From: Neobacillus sp. CF12
GTDB lineage: Bacteria; Bacillota; Bacilli; Bacillales; Cytobacillaceae
Reading direction: 5' to 3'
DNA: 64,000 nucleotides
Assembly: GCF_030348765.1 (NCBI RefSeq)
Contig: NZ_JAUCEU010000007.1
Coordinates: 5,429,501 to 5,493,500 of the forward strand
In this document: positions 37,887 through 46,549 of the stretch, piece by piece
Numbering within the stretch: position 1 is the stretch's first letter
Layout of the letters: each line of letters opens with the position of its first letter
Made by a program: the position numbers and the translations under genes
Notes under the pieces: generated by a model
What the model saw: only the letters and a program-made list of their open reading frames with translations
Told to the model about the DNA's origin: nothing
The model's database searches: none

Positions 37887-39029
37887 GTGCGAGTAAGTAA
37901 TGCTAAAAGTGTCATAAAATATATTTTTCAAATCTCCTTTTTGCTCGTCTTTGCCTCCTTTTTTAGTGCTTGTACGCAGCAACAAGAAGCTAAGCCTAGT
38001 CCTTCTGAAACGATTGATAAGCATAATAATCCACCATCTCAACCATCGGAAGATTGGAAACTCCCAATTAAAATTCCTGAAGGTGAATTTTATAAAATTG
38101 GCGGCTGGTTTTCAGACCATCAGTTACTCTATATTACTAATCTTGAACAATCTTCTTCTATATACCTTTATGATCTACTCACAGGTAACAGTGAGTTACT
38201 CTATAAGAGTGAAGTTCCCATTGTCACCTTACAGATTAGCCCTACAAAAAAGAATATACTCATACAAACATCTCCTTCCACCTATGAAGGACAAGTTACC
38301 ATATTATCTCCTGATGGAACTGAATTAATGAAACATTCTTTCCCATCTTATGAATTAGCATTTGAGTGGAATCCATTTAATGAGTCAGAGATCCTGATCT
38401 CTTCTTTTAATGAGGATTGGACATATACAATGCTGCTACTTAATATTGAACAAAATCAAACATCTGAATTATCGATTCCTCAACCTTTTATTAAGTGGAT
38501 AGGAAAAGAAGAAATTGCTTTTTTAAACTGGGATGAAGTAAGCCCCTCACTCTTCGCACCACTCTTGTTAAAGAAATTAGGGAGTGATGATGAGGAAGTT
38601 ATCATTACGGATGTTCTTCAATTTTCAACCTTTCATAACATTTTGATGACTGTTACTGTCTTGGATGAGGAGCAATTACAGGCAACGTATACTTTTTACA
38701 ATAAAGAGAAAAAGCAACTATCTTCTTTTTCAATTCCACATCTCACCATGTTTTCAGGCTGGCTTGTTCCTTATTTTGATTTCAATGAAGGTAAAGGGAC
38801 ATTTATTACCCTTAAGCCGTTGAAAAGTGCGGAAGCAGATTCTTACACAGAAGGTTTCGAACTTGTAAGCTATGATATAAATAGTGGGAAACAAAACATA
38901 ATCTTGCAGGGGCTGAAGAACGAACCGATTTTATTATCACCTTCCGGGGAAGCAGCCTTGTATGGAAACCGTTTTGAAGAATTAATTAATTTTAACACCA
39001 AAGAATTAACTAAGATCGTTGAAAAATAA
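37887..39029 (+). CDS. yqgU: YqgU-like lipoprotein with beta-propeller-like repeats
   Basis: 380 aa from GTG 37887, preceded by a GGAGGGGAGGAG ribosome site. A lipoprotein signal ends in FFSAC. The mature chain has repeated GWFSDHQLLYIT / ISPTKKNILIQTSP / AFEWNPFNESEILISS blocks like a WD40/TolB-type propeller. Function unknown; the order yqgT-yqgU-yqgV is kept from B. subtilis. Confidence 0.87.
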   Translation: MRVSNAKSVIKYIFQISFLLVFASFFSACTQQQEAKPSPSETIDKHNNPPSQPSEDWKLPIKIPEGEFYKIGGWFSDHQLLYITNLEQSSSIYLYDLLTGNSELLYKSEVPIVTLQISPTKKNILIQTSPSTYEGQVTILSPDGTELMKHSFPSYELAFEWNPFNESEILISSFNEDWTYTMLLLNIEQNQTSELSIPQPFIKWIGKEEIAFLNWDEVSPSLFAPLLLKKLGSDDEEVIITDVLQFSTFHNILMTVTVLDEEQLQATYTFYNKEKKQLSSFSIPHLTMFSGWLVPYFDFNEGKGTFITLKPLKSAEADSYTEGFELVSYDINSGKQNIILQGLKNEPILLSPSGEAALYGNRFEELINFNTKELTKIVEK

Positions 39030-39054
39030 AAAGACTGCCGTTTTGGCAGTCTTT
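39030..39054. terminator. terminator between yqgU and yqgV
   Basis: A 10-bp perfect stem, AAAGACTGCC (39030-39039) with GGCAGTCTTT (39045-39054), T-rich on both strands. Confidence 0.85.
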
Positions 39055-39071
39055 CAATTTTTTTAAAAGGT

Positions 39072-39248
39072 TTAGTGTGTTCCAGTAGGAAAACCACTTT
39101 CGATAAGGGTCATGACTGTGAACCAACCAAAAACAGCCAATGTTGCTACTGCCCAGAATGCTCCTAAGAAATTTTTATTTTTTAGGGCAGTGAATGCACC
39201 GTAAGCAGCAAGTAAAGAAACTAATGCAAAAATAATAACTACTCCCAT
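39072..39248 (-). CDS. yqgV: DUF2759 small membrane protein YqgV
   Basis: A 58-aa frame translated by hand from ATG 39248 (MGVVIIFALVSLLAAYGAF...) to TAA 39072. Two hydrophobic segments (about 2-18 and 28-46) are separated by the basic KNKN turn; the end is ESGFPTGTH. AAAGGGGGC lies upstream of the ATG. This fits DUF2759 and the yqgV position after yqgU, convergent with it across a shared terminator. Function unknown. Confidence 0.85.
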   Translation of the reverse strand: MGVVIIFALVSLLAAYGAFTALKNKNFLGAFWAVATLAVFGWFTVMTLIESGFPTGTH

Positions 39249-39444
39249 TAATAAAGCCCCCTTTATTAGATAATACTTGGTTATAGACCAATACTTCTAA
39301 GATAGTTATGTAAGAATATTATATACATTCGACTCTTATTTTATATTCTTTTTAATCATTTGTCGAGGGCTAAAAAAGTTAGCAATACAACATATATAGT
39401 GTAAAATAAAATTAATGTAAAAATAGTTGGAGGTAGTGTTAAAA

Positions 39445-40080
39445 ATGAAATGGTCTCAAGTCCCTCTAGGGGTTTTGCAAACAAATTGTTACATAGTTGA
39501 AAGTCCGGACAAATCGTGTTTAATTTTTGATCCAGGCAGTGAAGGGAAAAAGCTAATAAAGTGGTTAACTAAAAGAGAGCTTAATCCGATAGCGATTTTT
39601 TTAACACATGCACATTTTGACCATATCGGGGCCGTTGATGAGGTGCGAGACTACTACAAAATTCCTGTTTATATTCATGAAGAGGAAGAAGATTGGTTAT
39701 TAGACCCTGGATTAAATGGATCCAAGTTTTTTAAAATGCAAGAGTTAATAAAAATAAATAAAGCAGATGTTATCTTAAAAAAAGAAGAGACTATAACCAT
39801 TGGTCATTTCATGTTCTCCGTCCTTGAGACGCCAGGGCATTCTCCAGGGAGTGTATCGTTTCACTTTGAATCAGAGGGATTTGTTGTATCAGGGGATGCC
39901 TTATTTCAGGGAAGTATTGGACGAACGGACCTTCCGGGGGGTAACCATAAACAACTGATGAAAAGCATTCATGAAAAGTTATTATTCTTACCTGAAGAAA
40001 CAACTGTTTTATCCGGGCATGGCCCTATAACTACCATTGGAGAAGAAATGGACAGCAATCCGTTTTTAAATGGGTTTTAA
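39445..40080 (+). CDS. yqgX: metallo-beta-lactamase fold hydrolase YqgX (glyoxalase II-like)
   Basis: 211 aa from ATG 39445, with GGAGGT 10 nt upstream; the length equals YqgX. Metal ligands: THAHFDH, ETPGH, the bridging Asp in SGDALFQGSIGR, and SGHGP. These fit hydroxyacylglutathione hydrolase-like thioesterases; in Bacillus a bacillithiol-linked substrate is possible but is inference. A short, internally deleted copy of the dispersed repeat follows. Confidence 0.92.
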   Translation: MKWSQVPLGVLQTNCYIVESPDKSCLIFDPGSEGKKLIKWLTKRELNPIAIFLTHAHFDHIGAVDEVRDYYKIPVYIHEEEEDWLLDPGLNGSKFFKMQELIKINKADVILKKEETITIGHFMFSVLETPGHSPGSVSFHFESEGFVVSGDALFQGSIGRTDLPGGNHKQLMKSIHEKLLFLPEETTVLSGHGPITTIGEEMDSNPFLNGF

Positions 40081-40085
40081 ATTCC

Positions 40086-40146
40086 AAAGCGGAAGCGTCT
40101 TACCCAGGGGCTTATGACCCCGAGCCCCTAGACGCTGGAGCTAGAC
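40086..40146 (+). repeat. dispersed repeat, copy 3 (61-bp internally deleted form)
   Basis: Keeps both ends of the 175-bp family (AGCGGAAGCG... and GAGCCCCTAGACGCTGGAGCT...) but lacks the central hairpins. Confidence 0.8.
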
Positions 40147-40160
40147 GAATTCTGTATACA

Positions 40161-40194
40161 AAAGAAAAACCCTTCTCGTTTGAGAAGGGTTTTT
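40161..40194 (+). terminator. intrinsic terminator after yqgX
   Basis: A 15-bp perfect stem, AGAAAAACCCTTCTC (40161-40175) with GAGAAGGGTTTTTCT (40180-40194), and a GTTT loop. Confidence 0.85.
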
Positions 40195-40307
40195 CTGGGG
40201 GATGTTTTTTTCATATTAAAAATGGGAGGGATATAGTTAAGCTACTAATTTTACAATATAACAAAGTTTACACTATGTCAATGATGAAAACTCAAGAAGG
40301 AGTACTT

Positions 40308-41396
40308 ATGATTAGCTATTTAAAAAGTTTAATTACAAACTCACCCACACAATTAATCACCTATGCAGAATATATGGAGGCAGTCCTTTATCATCCCGAT
40401 TTAGGTTATTATATGAAAAGTAAACAAAAAATTGGCAAGCAAGGTGATTTTATTACCACAAGCAATATTTCCGATATTTATGGTCGAATTGTTGCAAAAT
40501 GGTTTGCAAGAGTTTGCAGGGAGAATGACTTAGAACCAGTTTTTTGTGAGATTGGCGCAGGTAATGGTCGTTTTGCACATGCCTTTTTACAGGAATGGGA
40601 GGATTCAATCAGGACTCCATTAACATACATAATTGTCGAAAGCAGTCAGTATCATTTGAAATTACAAAATGAATTACTTAAACCCCAATTCTCCGTAAAA
40701 CAAGTAAATAAACTAAATCAACTTGAGCCATTCGAAGGAATGATATTTTCAAATGAATTATTTGATGCTTTGCCTGTTCATGTAATTGAGAAAGATCGCG
40801 GCCAATTGTACGAGGTTATGGTAGGTATGAAAAATGAAACCTTATATGAGGATAGGGTGTTATTAACCAATCCAGCCATCCATACCTTTTTAGAGGAAAG
40901 CGGGCTCGAACTAAATGAAAAACAACGAATAGAAGCCCCTTTGTTAATGGAAGGGATGATACAGAATATATCTAGGGTATTAACGAAGGGAATTGTAGTG
41001 ACGGCTGACTATGGTTATACCAGAGAAGATTGGAATCATCCTTCACGAATGAAAGGAAGTTTAAGAGGATATTATCAGCACCAAATGATTAATGATGTCT
41101 TGGAGCATCCTGGAGAAATGGATATAACCACACACATCCATTTTGATTGGTTCATACAAAAAGGAGATCAAGCAGGTTTAAAGTTTGTATCAAAGCTAAG
41201 ACAGGATGAGTTTCTACTAAAGGCTGGAATACTAAAGGAATTAGAAAATCATTATGACCCAAATCCTTTTTCAGAGATAAGCAAACGTAATCGTGCAATA
41301 CGGAGTTTGGTCATGCCGTCTGGAATAAGTTCATTTTTCCATATAGTTATTCAACAGAAAGGATTTAATGATTTTAATCTCTTAGATGAAGTATAA
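40308..41396 (+). CDS. SAM-dependent methyltransferase, MidA/NDUFAF7 family (DUF185)
   Basis: 362 aa from ATG 40308, GAAGGAG upstream. N-terminal ITYAEYMEAVLYHPDLGYY and GDFITTSNISDIYG are typical of COG1565. The SAM motif is CEIGAGNGRFAHAFL, and FSNELFDALPVH and TADYG follow. The mitochondrial relative methylates an arginine of complex I; the bacterial substrate is unknown. Terminators on both sides. Confidence 0.9.
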   Translation: MISYLKSLITNSPTQLITYAEYMEAVLYHPDLGYYMKSKQKIGKQGDFITTSNISDIYGRIVAKWFARVCRENDLEPVFCEIGAGNGRFAHAFLQEWEDSIRTPLTYIIVESSQYHLKLQNELLKPQFSVKQVNKLNQLEPFEGMIFSNELFDALPVHVIEKDRGQLYEVMVGMKNETLYEDRVLLTNPAIHTFLEESGLELNEKQRIEAPLLMEGMIQNISRVLTKGIVVTADYGYTREDWNHPSRMKGSLRGYYQHQMINDVLEHPGEMDITTHIHFDWFIQKGDQAGLKFVSKLRQDEFLLKAGILKELENHYDPNPFSEISKRNRAIRSLVMPSGISSFFHIVIQQKGFNDFNLLDEV

Positions 41397-41397
41397 T

Positions 41398-41430
41398 AAA
41401 AAACACCGGAGAAAAGCTCCGGTGTTTTTT
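41398..41430. terminator. bidirectional terminator between the MidA-like gene and yqgY
   Basis: A 14-bp perfect stem, AAAAAACACCGGAG (41398-41411) with CTCCGGTGTTTTTT (41417-41430). Confidence 0.9.
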
Positions 41431-41447
41431 ATGTGTGATAAATCTTC

Positions 41448-41690
41448 TTAATGTCCTCCACCTAGCGGCATCATAAAAGTTGTCCAATAAGTGAAGCCTG
41501 CGAAGAATACGGTTAAATATGCTCCGAAAACATACATATACATACGTTCGGAAAGTTTAAGATAGCTTAACAAAACAAAGAATCCAGTTTGGGCCAAGAA
41601 AAGCATTGCAGTTTTATCCATATCACCTAGATAGAACATTACGGTAAAAATACCCGTCCAGAAACCCAAAACTCTGAACATGCGATCCAT
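41448..41690 (-). CDS. yqgY: DUF2626 membrane protein YqgY
   Basis: 80 aa with three hydrophobic segments (about 8-22, 28-44, 52-72). The MDRMFRVLGFWTGIFTVMFYLGDM start and the MMPLGGGH end fit DUF2626. GGAGGG precedes the ATG. Function unknown; position as in B. subtilis. Confidence 0.88.
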   Translation of the reverse strand: MDRMFRVLGFWTGIFTVMFYLGDMDKTAMLFLAQTGFFVLLSYLKLSERMYMYVFGAYLTVFFAGFTYWTTFMMPLGGGH

Positions 41691-41770
41691 ATGTATCCCT
41701 CCTTTTCCCCTACGGTACCATCATGCAATATTATAAAGAAAAGGAGGTCAAAAGTAAATAAGGTTTAAAA

Positions 41771-42466
41771 TTAGTTTGAAACAAGTGCCTGATAGGAGCA
41801 AGTTTCACAGCCAGATATGATATTTTCTTTTTCAATTAATTCCACTTTGTCAAATAATGCTTCAAACATTCCTTTTAGGAACTCGTGGTGCATAGCACAT
41901 ACACTTTCGTGTTCTTCTGCAACTTCTTTGAAAGGGCAATTGTAAATTTGGAAGAAAATTTTTGTGTGATCACCATTTACTTCAAATTCTGGATAAAACC
42001 CAGCTAATGTTGCTGCACTTTTTAATATAGATAACTTTTGGTCAAATTCTAATTCTTCCCCAAAAGATCTTTTAGCCATTTCTTGATCAATAATTTCTGT
42101 ACCAAAACGCTTGCCCGTTAAATATAGAGCTTGTTTACCAACGTCACCTAATGCAAGCATTGTGGAAATCGCTACTTTAGATAGAAGCATGTAATCACGG
42201 AACGGGAAGTGCAATTGAATTACGTCGTCTGATAAACGGTATAATCTACTTGGTCTTCCACCTTTACCAGTCTTTTTTGTTTCAGAAGCTAACATATTTA
42301 CATCTTCAAGCTTTGATAAATGTAATCTTGCAACATTGGGATGAATATTAAAGTTCTCAGCCACCTCTTGTACTGTTACTTCTTGGTGACGTTTCGTAAT
42401 GTATTGATAGATGTAGTACCTTGTTGGATCTGATAAAACATTTGTTATCTTTAATGTTTGTTCCAT
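41771..42466 (-). CDS. HTH transcriptional regulator with C-terminal cysteine cluster (COG2345/SufR-like)
   Basis: 231 aa from ATG 42466, with GAGGTGA upstream. N-terminal winged helix of the ArsR/DeoR type (DPTRYYIYQYI... NIHPNVARLHLSKLE... GRPSRLYRLS), then a C-terminal domain with Cys in NCPF, VCAMHH (CX12C) and CETCSY. Cyanobacterial SufR uses a comparable C-terminal cysteine set to bind an Fe-S cluster, but the spacing of the last two differs here. A metal- or redox-sensing role is inferred. It lies divergent from the comG operon; targets unknown. Confidence 0.85.
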   Translation of the reverse strand: MEQTLKITNVLSDPTRYYIYQYITKRHQEVTVQEVAENFNIHPNVARLHLSKLEDVNMLASETKKTGKGGRPSRLYRLSDDVIQLHFPFRDYMLLSKVAISTMLALGDVGKQALYLTGKRFGTEIIDQEMAKRSFGEELEFDQKLSILKSAATLAGFYPEFEVNGDHTKIFFQIYNCPFKEVAEEHESVCAMHHEFLKGMFEALFDKVELIEKENIISGCETCSYQALVSN

Positions 42467-42759
42467 CTCTAGTTCACCTCGAACCCCCATAATTTATACC
42501 CATTATAATACAGCTATTTAAACATGGGAATGAGGTTAACAATGTTAACACTTTATGTTTAGAATTTGGTCACATTTAAGGAATGATGATAGAAAGTTGG
42601 GTTATATAAAAGGTATACAAATCATATACAATCTGTCTGTCAATAGTTATTTTTTAGGAAATTATGTTGTAAATAAATTAAAAAAATATTTTATAAAAAG
42701 AAGAATCTTGGAGGAAAAGCTTGAAGGATGTCGAATTACTACAAAGACAAAAATAAAAG

Positions 42760-43845
42760 GTGGTGTTACCCATTGTTAGTGCTATCGAAATACTAGCAAA
42801 TCGGATTATCAAGGATGCTGCGCGAAACCAAGCATCAGATATTCACATTGTACCAAGGAAAAAAGACACTCTCATTCAAATCCGCTTAACGAACAAACTA
42901 ATTCCCCGGTTATCACTTCCAAAAGATGAATGCGACAGATTAATTTCACATTTTAAATTTACTGCAAATATGGATATCGGAGAACGAAGACGCCCTCAAA
43001 GCGGTGCAATTTTTTGTGAAGTGGACGGAAAATTAATGGGCCTTAGACTTTCAACCCTTCCATCTAACAATCGAGAAAGTCTTGTAATCAGACTGCTTCC
43101 TCAACAAGAACAGATTCCCTTTCATCAACTCTCACTTTTCCCTGGAATGACCAGAAAACTATTAGCTCTCCTAAAACACGCACACGGTTTAATTATCTTC
43201 ACAGGTCCGACCGGATCTGGCAAAACGACAACTCTTTACTCCCTTTTAAATGAAACCGCACATCTATTTCATCGAAACGTTATCACACTTGAAGATCCCA
43301 TCGAAAAAAACTACGACTCTGTTTTACAAATACAAGTGAATGAAAAAGCGGGTGTAACATATGCGGCCGGCTTAAAGGCGATTCTTCGACATGATCCTGA
43401 TATTATCATGGTCGGTGAAATTCGTGATGCGGAAACTGCTAAAATTGCTGTTCGTGCAGCATTAACGGGGCACTTAGTACTCAGCACAATGCATACAAGG
43501 GATGCGAAGGGGGCTGTTTATCGTCTCCATGAGTTTGGAGTAAATTGGCTGGAGGTCGAACAAACCTTAATAGCGGTTACAGCCCAGCGATTAGTCGAAT
43601 TAACATGTCCATATTGCGAAGGGGAGTGTTCACCCTTCTGCTATTCATATGGAAGGTGGAAAAGGGCGAGTGTCTTTGAACTTTTATCAGGGAGAAACCT
43701 TAATGCTGCAATGAAAGAAGCAAAAGGGGAAAATATTATTTCCCGTTACATGACCGTCAAAGAAGTAATAAAAAAAGGGATTGCTCTTGGATATATTAAA
43801 GAGTCAGAATACGATCGTTTGGTCTATAATCATGAAACGCCATAG
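42760..43845 (+). CDS. comGA: competence pilus assembly ATPase ComGA
   Basis: About 361 aa, a GspE/PilB-type traffic ATPase powering the competence pseudopilus for DNA uptake. Walker A GPTGSGKTTT, Asp box LEDPIE, Walker B IIMVGEIRD and the His box MHTRDA are all present. A tetracysteine CPYCEGECSPFC is seen near residue 285. GTG 42760 is given, but AAGGTGGTG at 42757-42765 looks like the ribosome site, and the only in-frame codon at proper distance is ATT 42772; see findings. First gene of comGA-G; the stop overlaps comGB. Confidence 0.93.
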   Translation: MVLPIVSAIEILANRIIKDAARNQASDIHIVPRKKDTLIQIRLTNKLIPRLSLPKDECDRLISHFKFTANMDIGERRRPQSGAIFCEVDGKLMGLRLSTLPSNNRESLVIRLLPQQEQIPFHQLSLFPGMTRKLLALLKHAHGLIIFTGPTGSGKTTTLYSLLNETAHLFHRNVITLEDPIEKNYDSVLQIQVNEKAGVTYAAGLKAILRHDPDIIMVGEIRDAETAKIAVRAALTGHLVLSTMHTRDAKGAVYRLHEFGVNWLEVEQTLIAVTAQRLVELTCPYCEGECSPFCYSYGRWKRASVFELLSGRNLNAAMKEAKGENIISRYMTVKEVIKKGIALGYIKESEYDRLVYNHETP

Positions 43846-44863
43846 CTGGTCTGTCAATGAGCAAGCAATATTTTTAAAAAGAATTGGGGAATTACTTGCA
43901 CGAGGCTACCCTATTGCAGAAGCAATTGAATCTTTATCCTTGCATTTACCTAGGAATCGGAAAGAAGAATTGCATCATTGTTTGGTTGATTTGAAAAATG
44001 GGATTTCATTCCATGATGTTTTAAATATTCTAGGATTTCACAAGGACTTAATTGGTTATGTTTATTTCGCGGAACAACACGGGAGTTTTGCTGAGGCTCT
44101 TATGGAAGGGAGTTCACTTGCATTAGTAAAGGAGAATGATAGGAAAAAACTTTTAAAACTTTTACAATATCCAATATTACTTATCTTTATCACAGGCTTT
44201 TTGTTTGTGTTTGTTCAGAAATCACTTCTCCCCAAATTTACAAGTCTCTTCGAATCTATGAGTCTCGAAGCTAACTTTTTTATGAAGGTACTTTACTCCT
44301 TTGATGAATATTTTCCGAAATTTTTAAGTATCTTCCTGCTGCTGTTGGCAGTAGGTGCAATTTATTATATTTTTGTATTTCGGAAAAACTCCGTCCTCCA
44401 GCAACGTTCACTACTAGTAAGAATGCCGATTGCTGGAGGAATCCTCAAACTGTTGTTTACCCATTATTTTTCTGTCCAATTAAGCTTTCTCTTATCTGGG
44501 GGAATTTCTGTTTTTGAAGCCCTACTATTATTTGAAAAGAATCATAGACAGCCGTTTTATAGTCAACTAGGAATGGAGATTAAGCAAAAACTGTTAACGG
44601 GTGAAAAACTCGAATCAATATTGGCGAGTTTCCCGTTTTTTGAAAAAGAATTTCCTATGATTATTAAACATGGTCAAGAAAATGGAAGATTGGAACAGGA
44701 ATTACTCTTCTTCAGTCAGCATTGTGTGGTGAACATGGAGGAAAGGATCGAAAAAAGTTTAAAAATGATTCAGCCTGTACTCTATCTGTTTATAGGATTT
44801 CTCGTTGTATCAATGTATTTAGCAATATTACTACCAATGTTCCAGCTAATGGAAGGAATATGA
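43832..44863 (+). CDS. comGB: competence pilus platform protein ComGB
   Basis: 343 aa GspF/PilC-family polytopic membrane protein. Two homologous GspF halves with three or four membrane segments (about 120-142, 168-190, 320-342); YPIAEAIESL and LSGGISVFEALLL mark the repeats. It is the inner-membrane platform for pseudopilus assembly with ComGA. ATG 43832 overlaps the comGA stop. Unusually, a 175-bp dispersed repeat lies right after its stop codon, before comGC. Confidence 0.92.
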   Translation: MKRHSWSVNEQAIFLKRIGELLARGYPIAEAIESLSLHLPRNRKEELHHCLVDLKNGISFHDVLNILGFHKDLIGYVYFAEQHGSFAEALMEGSSLALVKENDRKKLLKLLQYPILLIFITGFLFVFVQKSLLPKFTSLFESMSLEANFFMKVLYSFDEYFPKFLSIFLLLLAVGAIYYIFVFRKNSVLQQRSLLVRMPIAGGILKLLFTHYFSVQLSFLLSGGISVFEALLLFEKNHRQPFYSQLGMEIKQKLLTGEKLESILASFPFFEKEFPMIIKHGQENGRLEQELLFFSQHCVVNMEERIEKSLKMIQPVLYLFIGFLVVSMYLAILLPMFQLMEGI

Positions 44864-45036
44864 AAAGCGGAAGCGCCTTCGGAACAAGCACAGCTTGTTC
44901 CTGCGATGAATATTCGAAGGAGTTTACCTTAGTGCACAGGGGCGACAGGCATAAGACGAGTCGGCTGGGAGGTTGTTCTTTAACCTCCTAGACGGATTGG
45001 CCTAGACCTGAGAGCCCCTAGGCGCTGAAGCTAGAC
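44862..45036 (+). repeat. 175-bp dispersed repeat, copy 4, inside the comG operon
   Basis: Starts at the comGB stop codon and ends 24 nt before the comGC start. Full-length homologue of the copy at 14189-14363, with compensatory changes in the second hairpin (GGGAGGTT/AACCTCCT instead of AGAAGGTA/TACCTTCT). Confidence 0.9.
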
Positions 45037-45060
45037 AATATGAAAATGGAGGAATTTATG

Positions 45061-45375
45061 ATGAAAAATGAAAAAGGGTTTACACTTGTAGAAATGATGA
45101 TTGTCATGCTAGTTATTTCTGTTTTATTAATTGTTACAATTCCCAACGTAGCAAGGCACAACACAAATATAAACACCAAAGGTTGTGAGGCGTTTGTGAA
45201 AATGGTTCAAGCACAAGTACAGTCTTATATCATTGACAAGAATAAGGTACCTACTATGGCAGATCTTATTTCAGATAAATATCTAATTGAAGATACCGGT
45301 TGTCCAAATGGAACAAAGAATGTTTTGATTGACTCCGAAGGAAATGTTACGGCAGTAGCCAAACCAGCATCTTAA
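45061..45375 (+). CDS. comGC: major competence pseudopilin ComGC
   Basis: 104 aa type IV prepilin. The KG|FTLVEMMIV motif marks the prepilin peptidase site and the hydrophobic N-terminal helix; two cysteines (GCEAF, GCPNG) match the pair that forms a disulfide in B. subtilis ComGC. GGAGG at 45048-45052 is 8 nt before ATG 45061; ATG 45058 is possible. The ribosome site abuts the end of the inserted repeat, so the gene keeps its own translation start. Confidence 0.93.
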   Translation: MKNEKGFTLVEMMIVMLVISVLLIVTIPNVARHNTNINTKGCEAFVKMVQAQVQSYIIDKNKVPTMADLISDKYLIEDTGCPNGTKNVLIDSEGNVTAVAKPAS

Positions 45376-45809
45376 TGCTCCACAATCAAAAGGGATTTAC
45401 ACTTATAGAATCTTTGATTGTTCTCTCCATCTTTTTACTGATCTCCTCGATTACTGCATTTAACTTAAAGCCACAATACCATTCCGTAAATGAAAAGGCG
45501 TTTATTTCTCAATTAAAAGCAGATTTATATTACGGTCAACAGTATGCGATTGCAAATCAGATGGAAGTGAAAGTCATCTTCTATGAACATGAACATATGT
45601 ATTTCCTCGCTGCTGGCAGTAATCGACTTGTTGAAAGATTTCACTCTCCGAAGATTAGTGTAAGTCAAGCGACTATCCCGTTATATTTTAAGTTTCTCCC
45701 AAGTGGGAATATTGACAGATTTGGCTCATTATTAATTCGATCAGAACGAAAGATTTACCGATTAACGCTATTAATCGGAAAGGGACGGTTTTATGTTACA
45801 GAAGATTGA
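45375..45809 (+). CDS. comGD: competence minor pseudopilin ComGD
   Basis: 144 aa prepilin-like protein: KG|FTLIESLIVLSIFLLISS at the N-terminus, then a beta-rich pilin globular part (YYGQQYAIANQMEVKV). Start overlaps the comGC stop (TAATG). Minor pilin thought to help initiate or cap the competence pseudopilus. Confidence 0.9.
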   Translation: MLHNQKGFTLIESLIVLSIFLLISSITAFNLKPQYHSVNEKAFISQLKADLYYGQQYAIANQMEVKVIFYEHEHMYFLAAGSNRLVERFHSPKISVSQATIPLYFKFLPSGNIDRFGSLLIRSERKIYRLTLLIGKGRFYVTED

Positions 45810-46125
45810 GGGATTCTTTTTACTTGAGCTCCTTTTATCATTGTCTGCCTGGTTTATGCTGACCTTGTTTTTTATCCCTATCTTAACGGAATTGGCTAAT
45901 CAATCTCAGCAGCTTGTGAGAGAGAAAAGGGCTAATCAATTATTATATGAAGAACTTCAAGCAAACTTGACGGAAGACAGATCAAATTCCAGTTACTCCT
46001 TATCGCATAATGGGACAGAATATAAAATTTATTGGACTCAAGAGAATACCTTACAGGAGGTGTGTGTAAAAGTTGAGGGAACTTCACTTCTTCCGAAAAT
46101 TGAAAACTGTGCAGTACCGGAATGA
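45793..46125 (+). CDS. comGE: competence minor pseudopilin ComGE
   Basis: 110 aa. Short prepilin leader and IEG|FFLLELLLSLSAWFMLTLFF hydrophobic helix, followed by a coiled helical segment (ELANQSQQLVREKRANQLLYEELQ). Overlaps comGD by 17 nt. Confidence 0.87.
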   Translation: MLQKIEGFFLLELLLSLSAWFMLTLFFIPILTELANQSQQLVREKRANQLLYEELQANLTEDRSNSSYSLSHNGTEYKIYWTQENTLQEVCVKVEGTSLLPKIENCAVPE

Positions 46126-46549
46126 AAAAGCTTTTACCCTCCTTGAAGTATTATTTGCCTTTAGCATTTTTACGACTATTGTATTTTTTATGCTCCCCGT
46201 ATTTCAAATAATCGCAGATCATAAAGATTCCAATGCAAGACTACAGGAAATGGAATGGGACGTATTTTGCAGTCAGATGAAAAAGGAAATCCATATTAGC
46301 TCTAAAGTGGAAGTGATTTCAGGAAGACTGGTGTTAACAAATAATAATGAAACCGTTTATTATGAGAAATATGGCAGTAGTATAAGAAGACGTGTGAATT
46401 CAACTGGTCATGAAACGTTACTACAAAATGTATCCGTGGTCACTTTTTCCAGGATAAAAAACTCAGTAAAAATAGTCGTTAAAGATATTTGGGGAAGAGA
46501 ATACAGTGTAATGGTGCACGCATATATTGAATGGGTTCCACTATTATGA
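46073..46549 (+). CDS. comGF: competence minor pseudopilin ComGF
   Basis: 158 aa if translation begins at TTG 46073, 12 nt after AGGAGG; GTG 46109 is an alternative without ribosome site. KA|FTLLEVLFAFSIFTTIVFF is the prepilin helix and the rest contains GRLVLTNNNETVYYEKYGSSIRRRVN, as in ComGF. Overlaps comGE by 53 nt. Confidence 0.87.
   Translation: MRELHFFRKLKTVQYRNEKAFTLLEVLFAFSIFTTIVFFMLPVFQIIADHKDSNARLQEMEWDVFCSQMKKEIHISSKVEVISGRLVLTNNNETVYYEKYGSSIRRRVNSTGHETLLQNVSVVTFSRIKNSVKIVVKDIWGREYSVMVHAYIEWVPLL

Noticed and set aside
42642..42692. ComK box upstream of comGA
   Set aside because: AAAA-N5-TTTT occurs at 42680-42692 and a weak partner at 42642-42654, but the 25-bp gap is not one of the known ComK spacings (8, 18, 31) and such AT-rich matches arise by chance.
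42555..42779. A 74-codon frame upstream of comGA
   Set aside because: No ribosome site, basic low-complexity translation, and it runs through the comGA ribosome site and start region.
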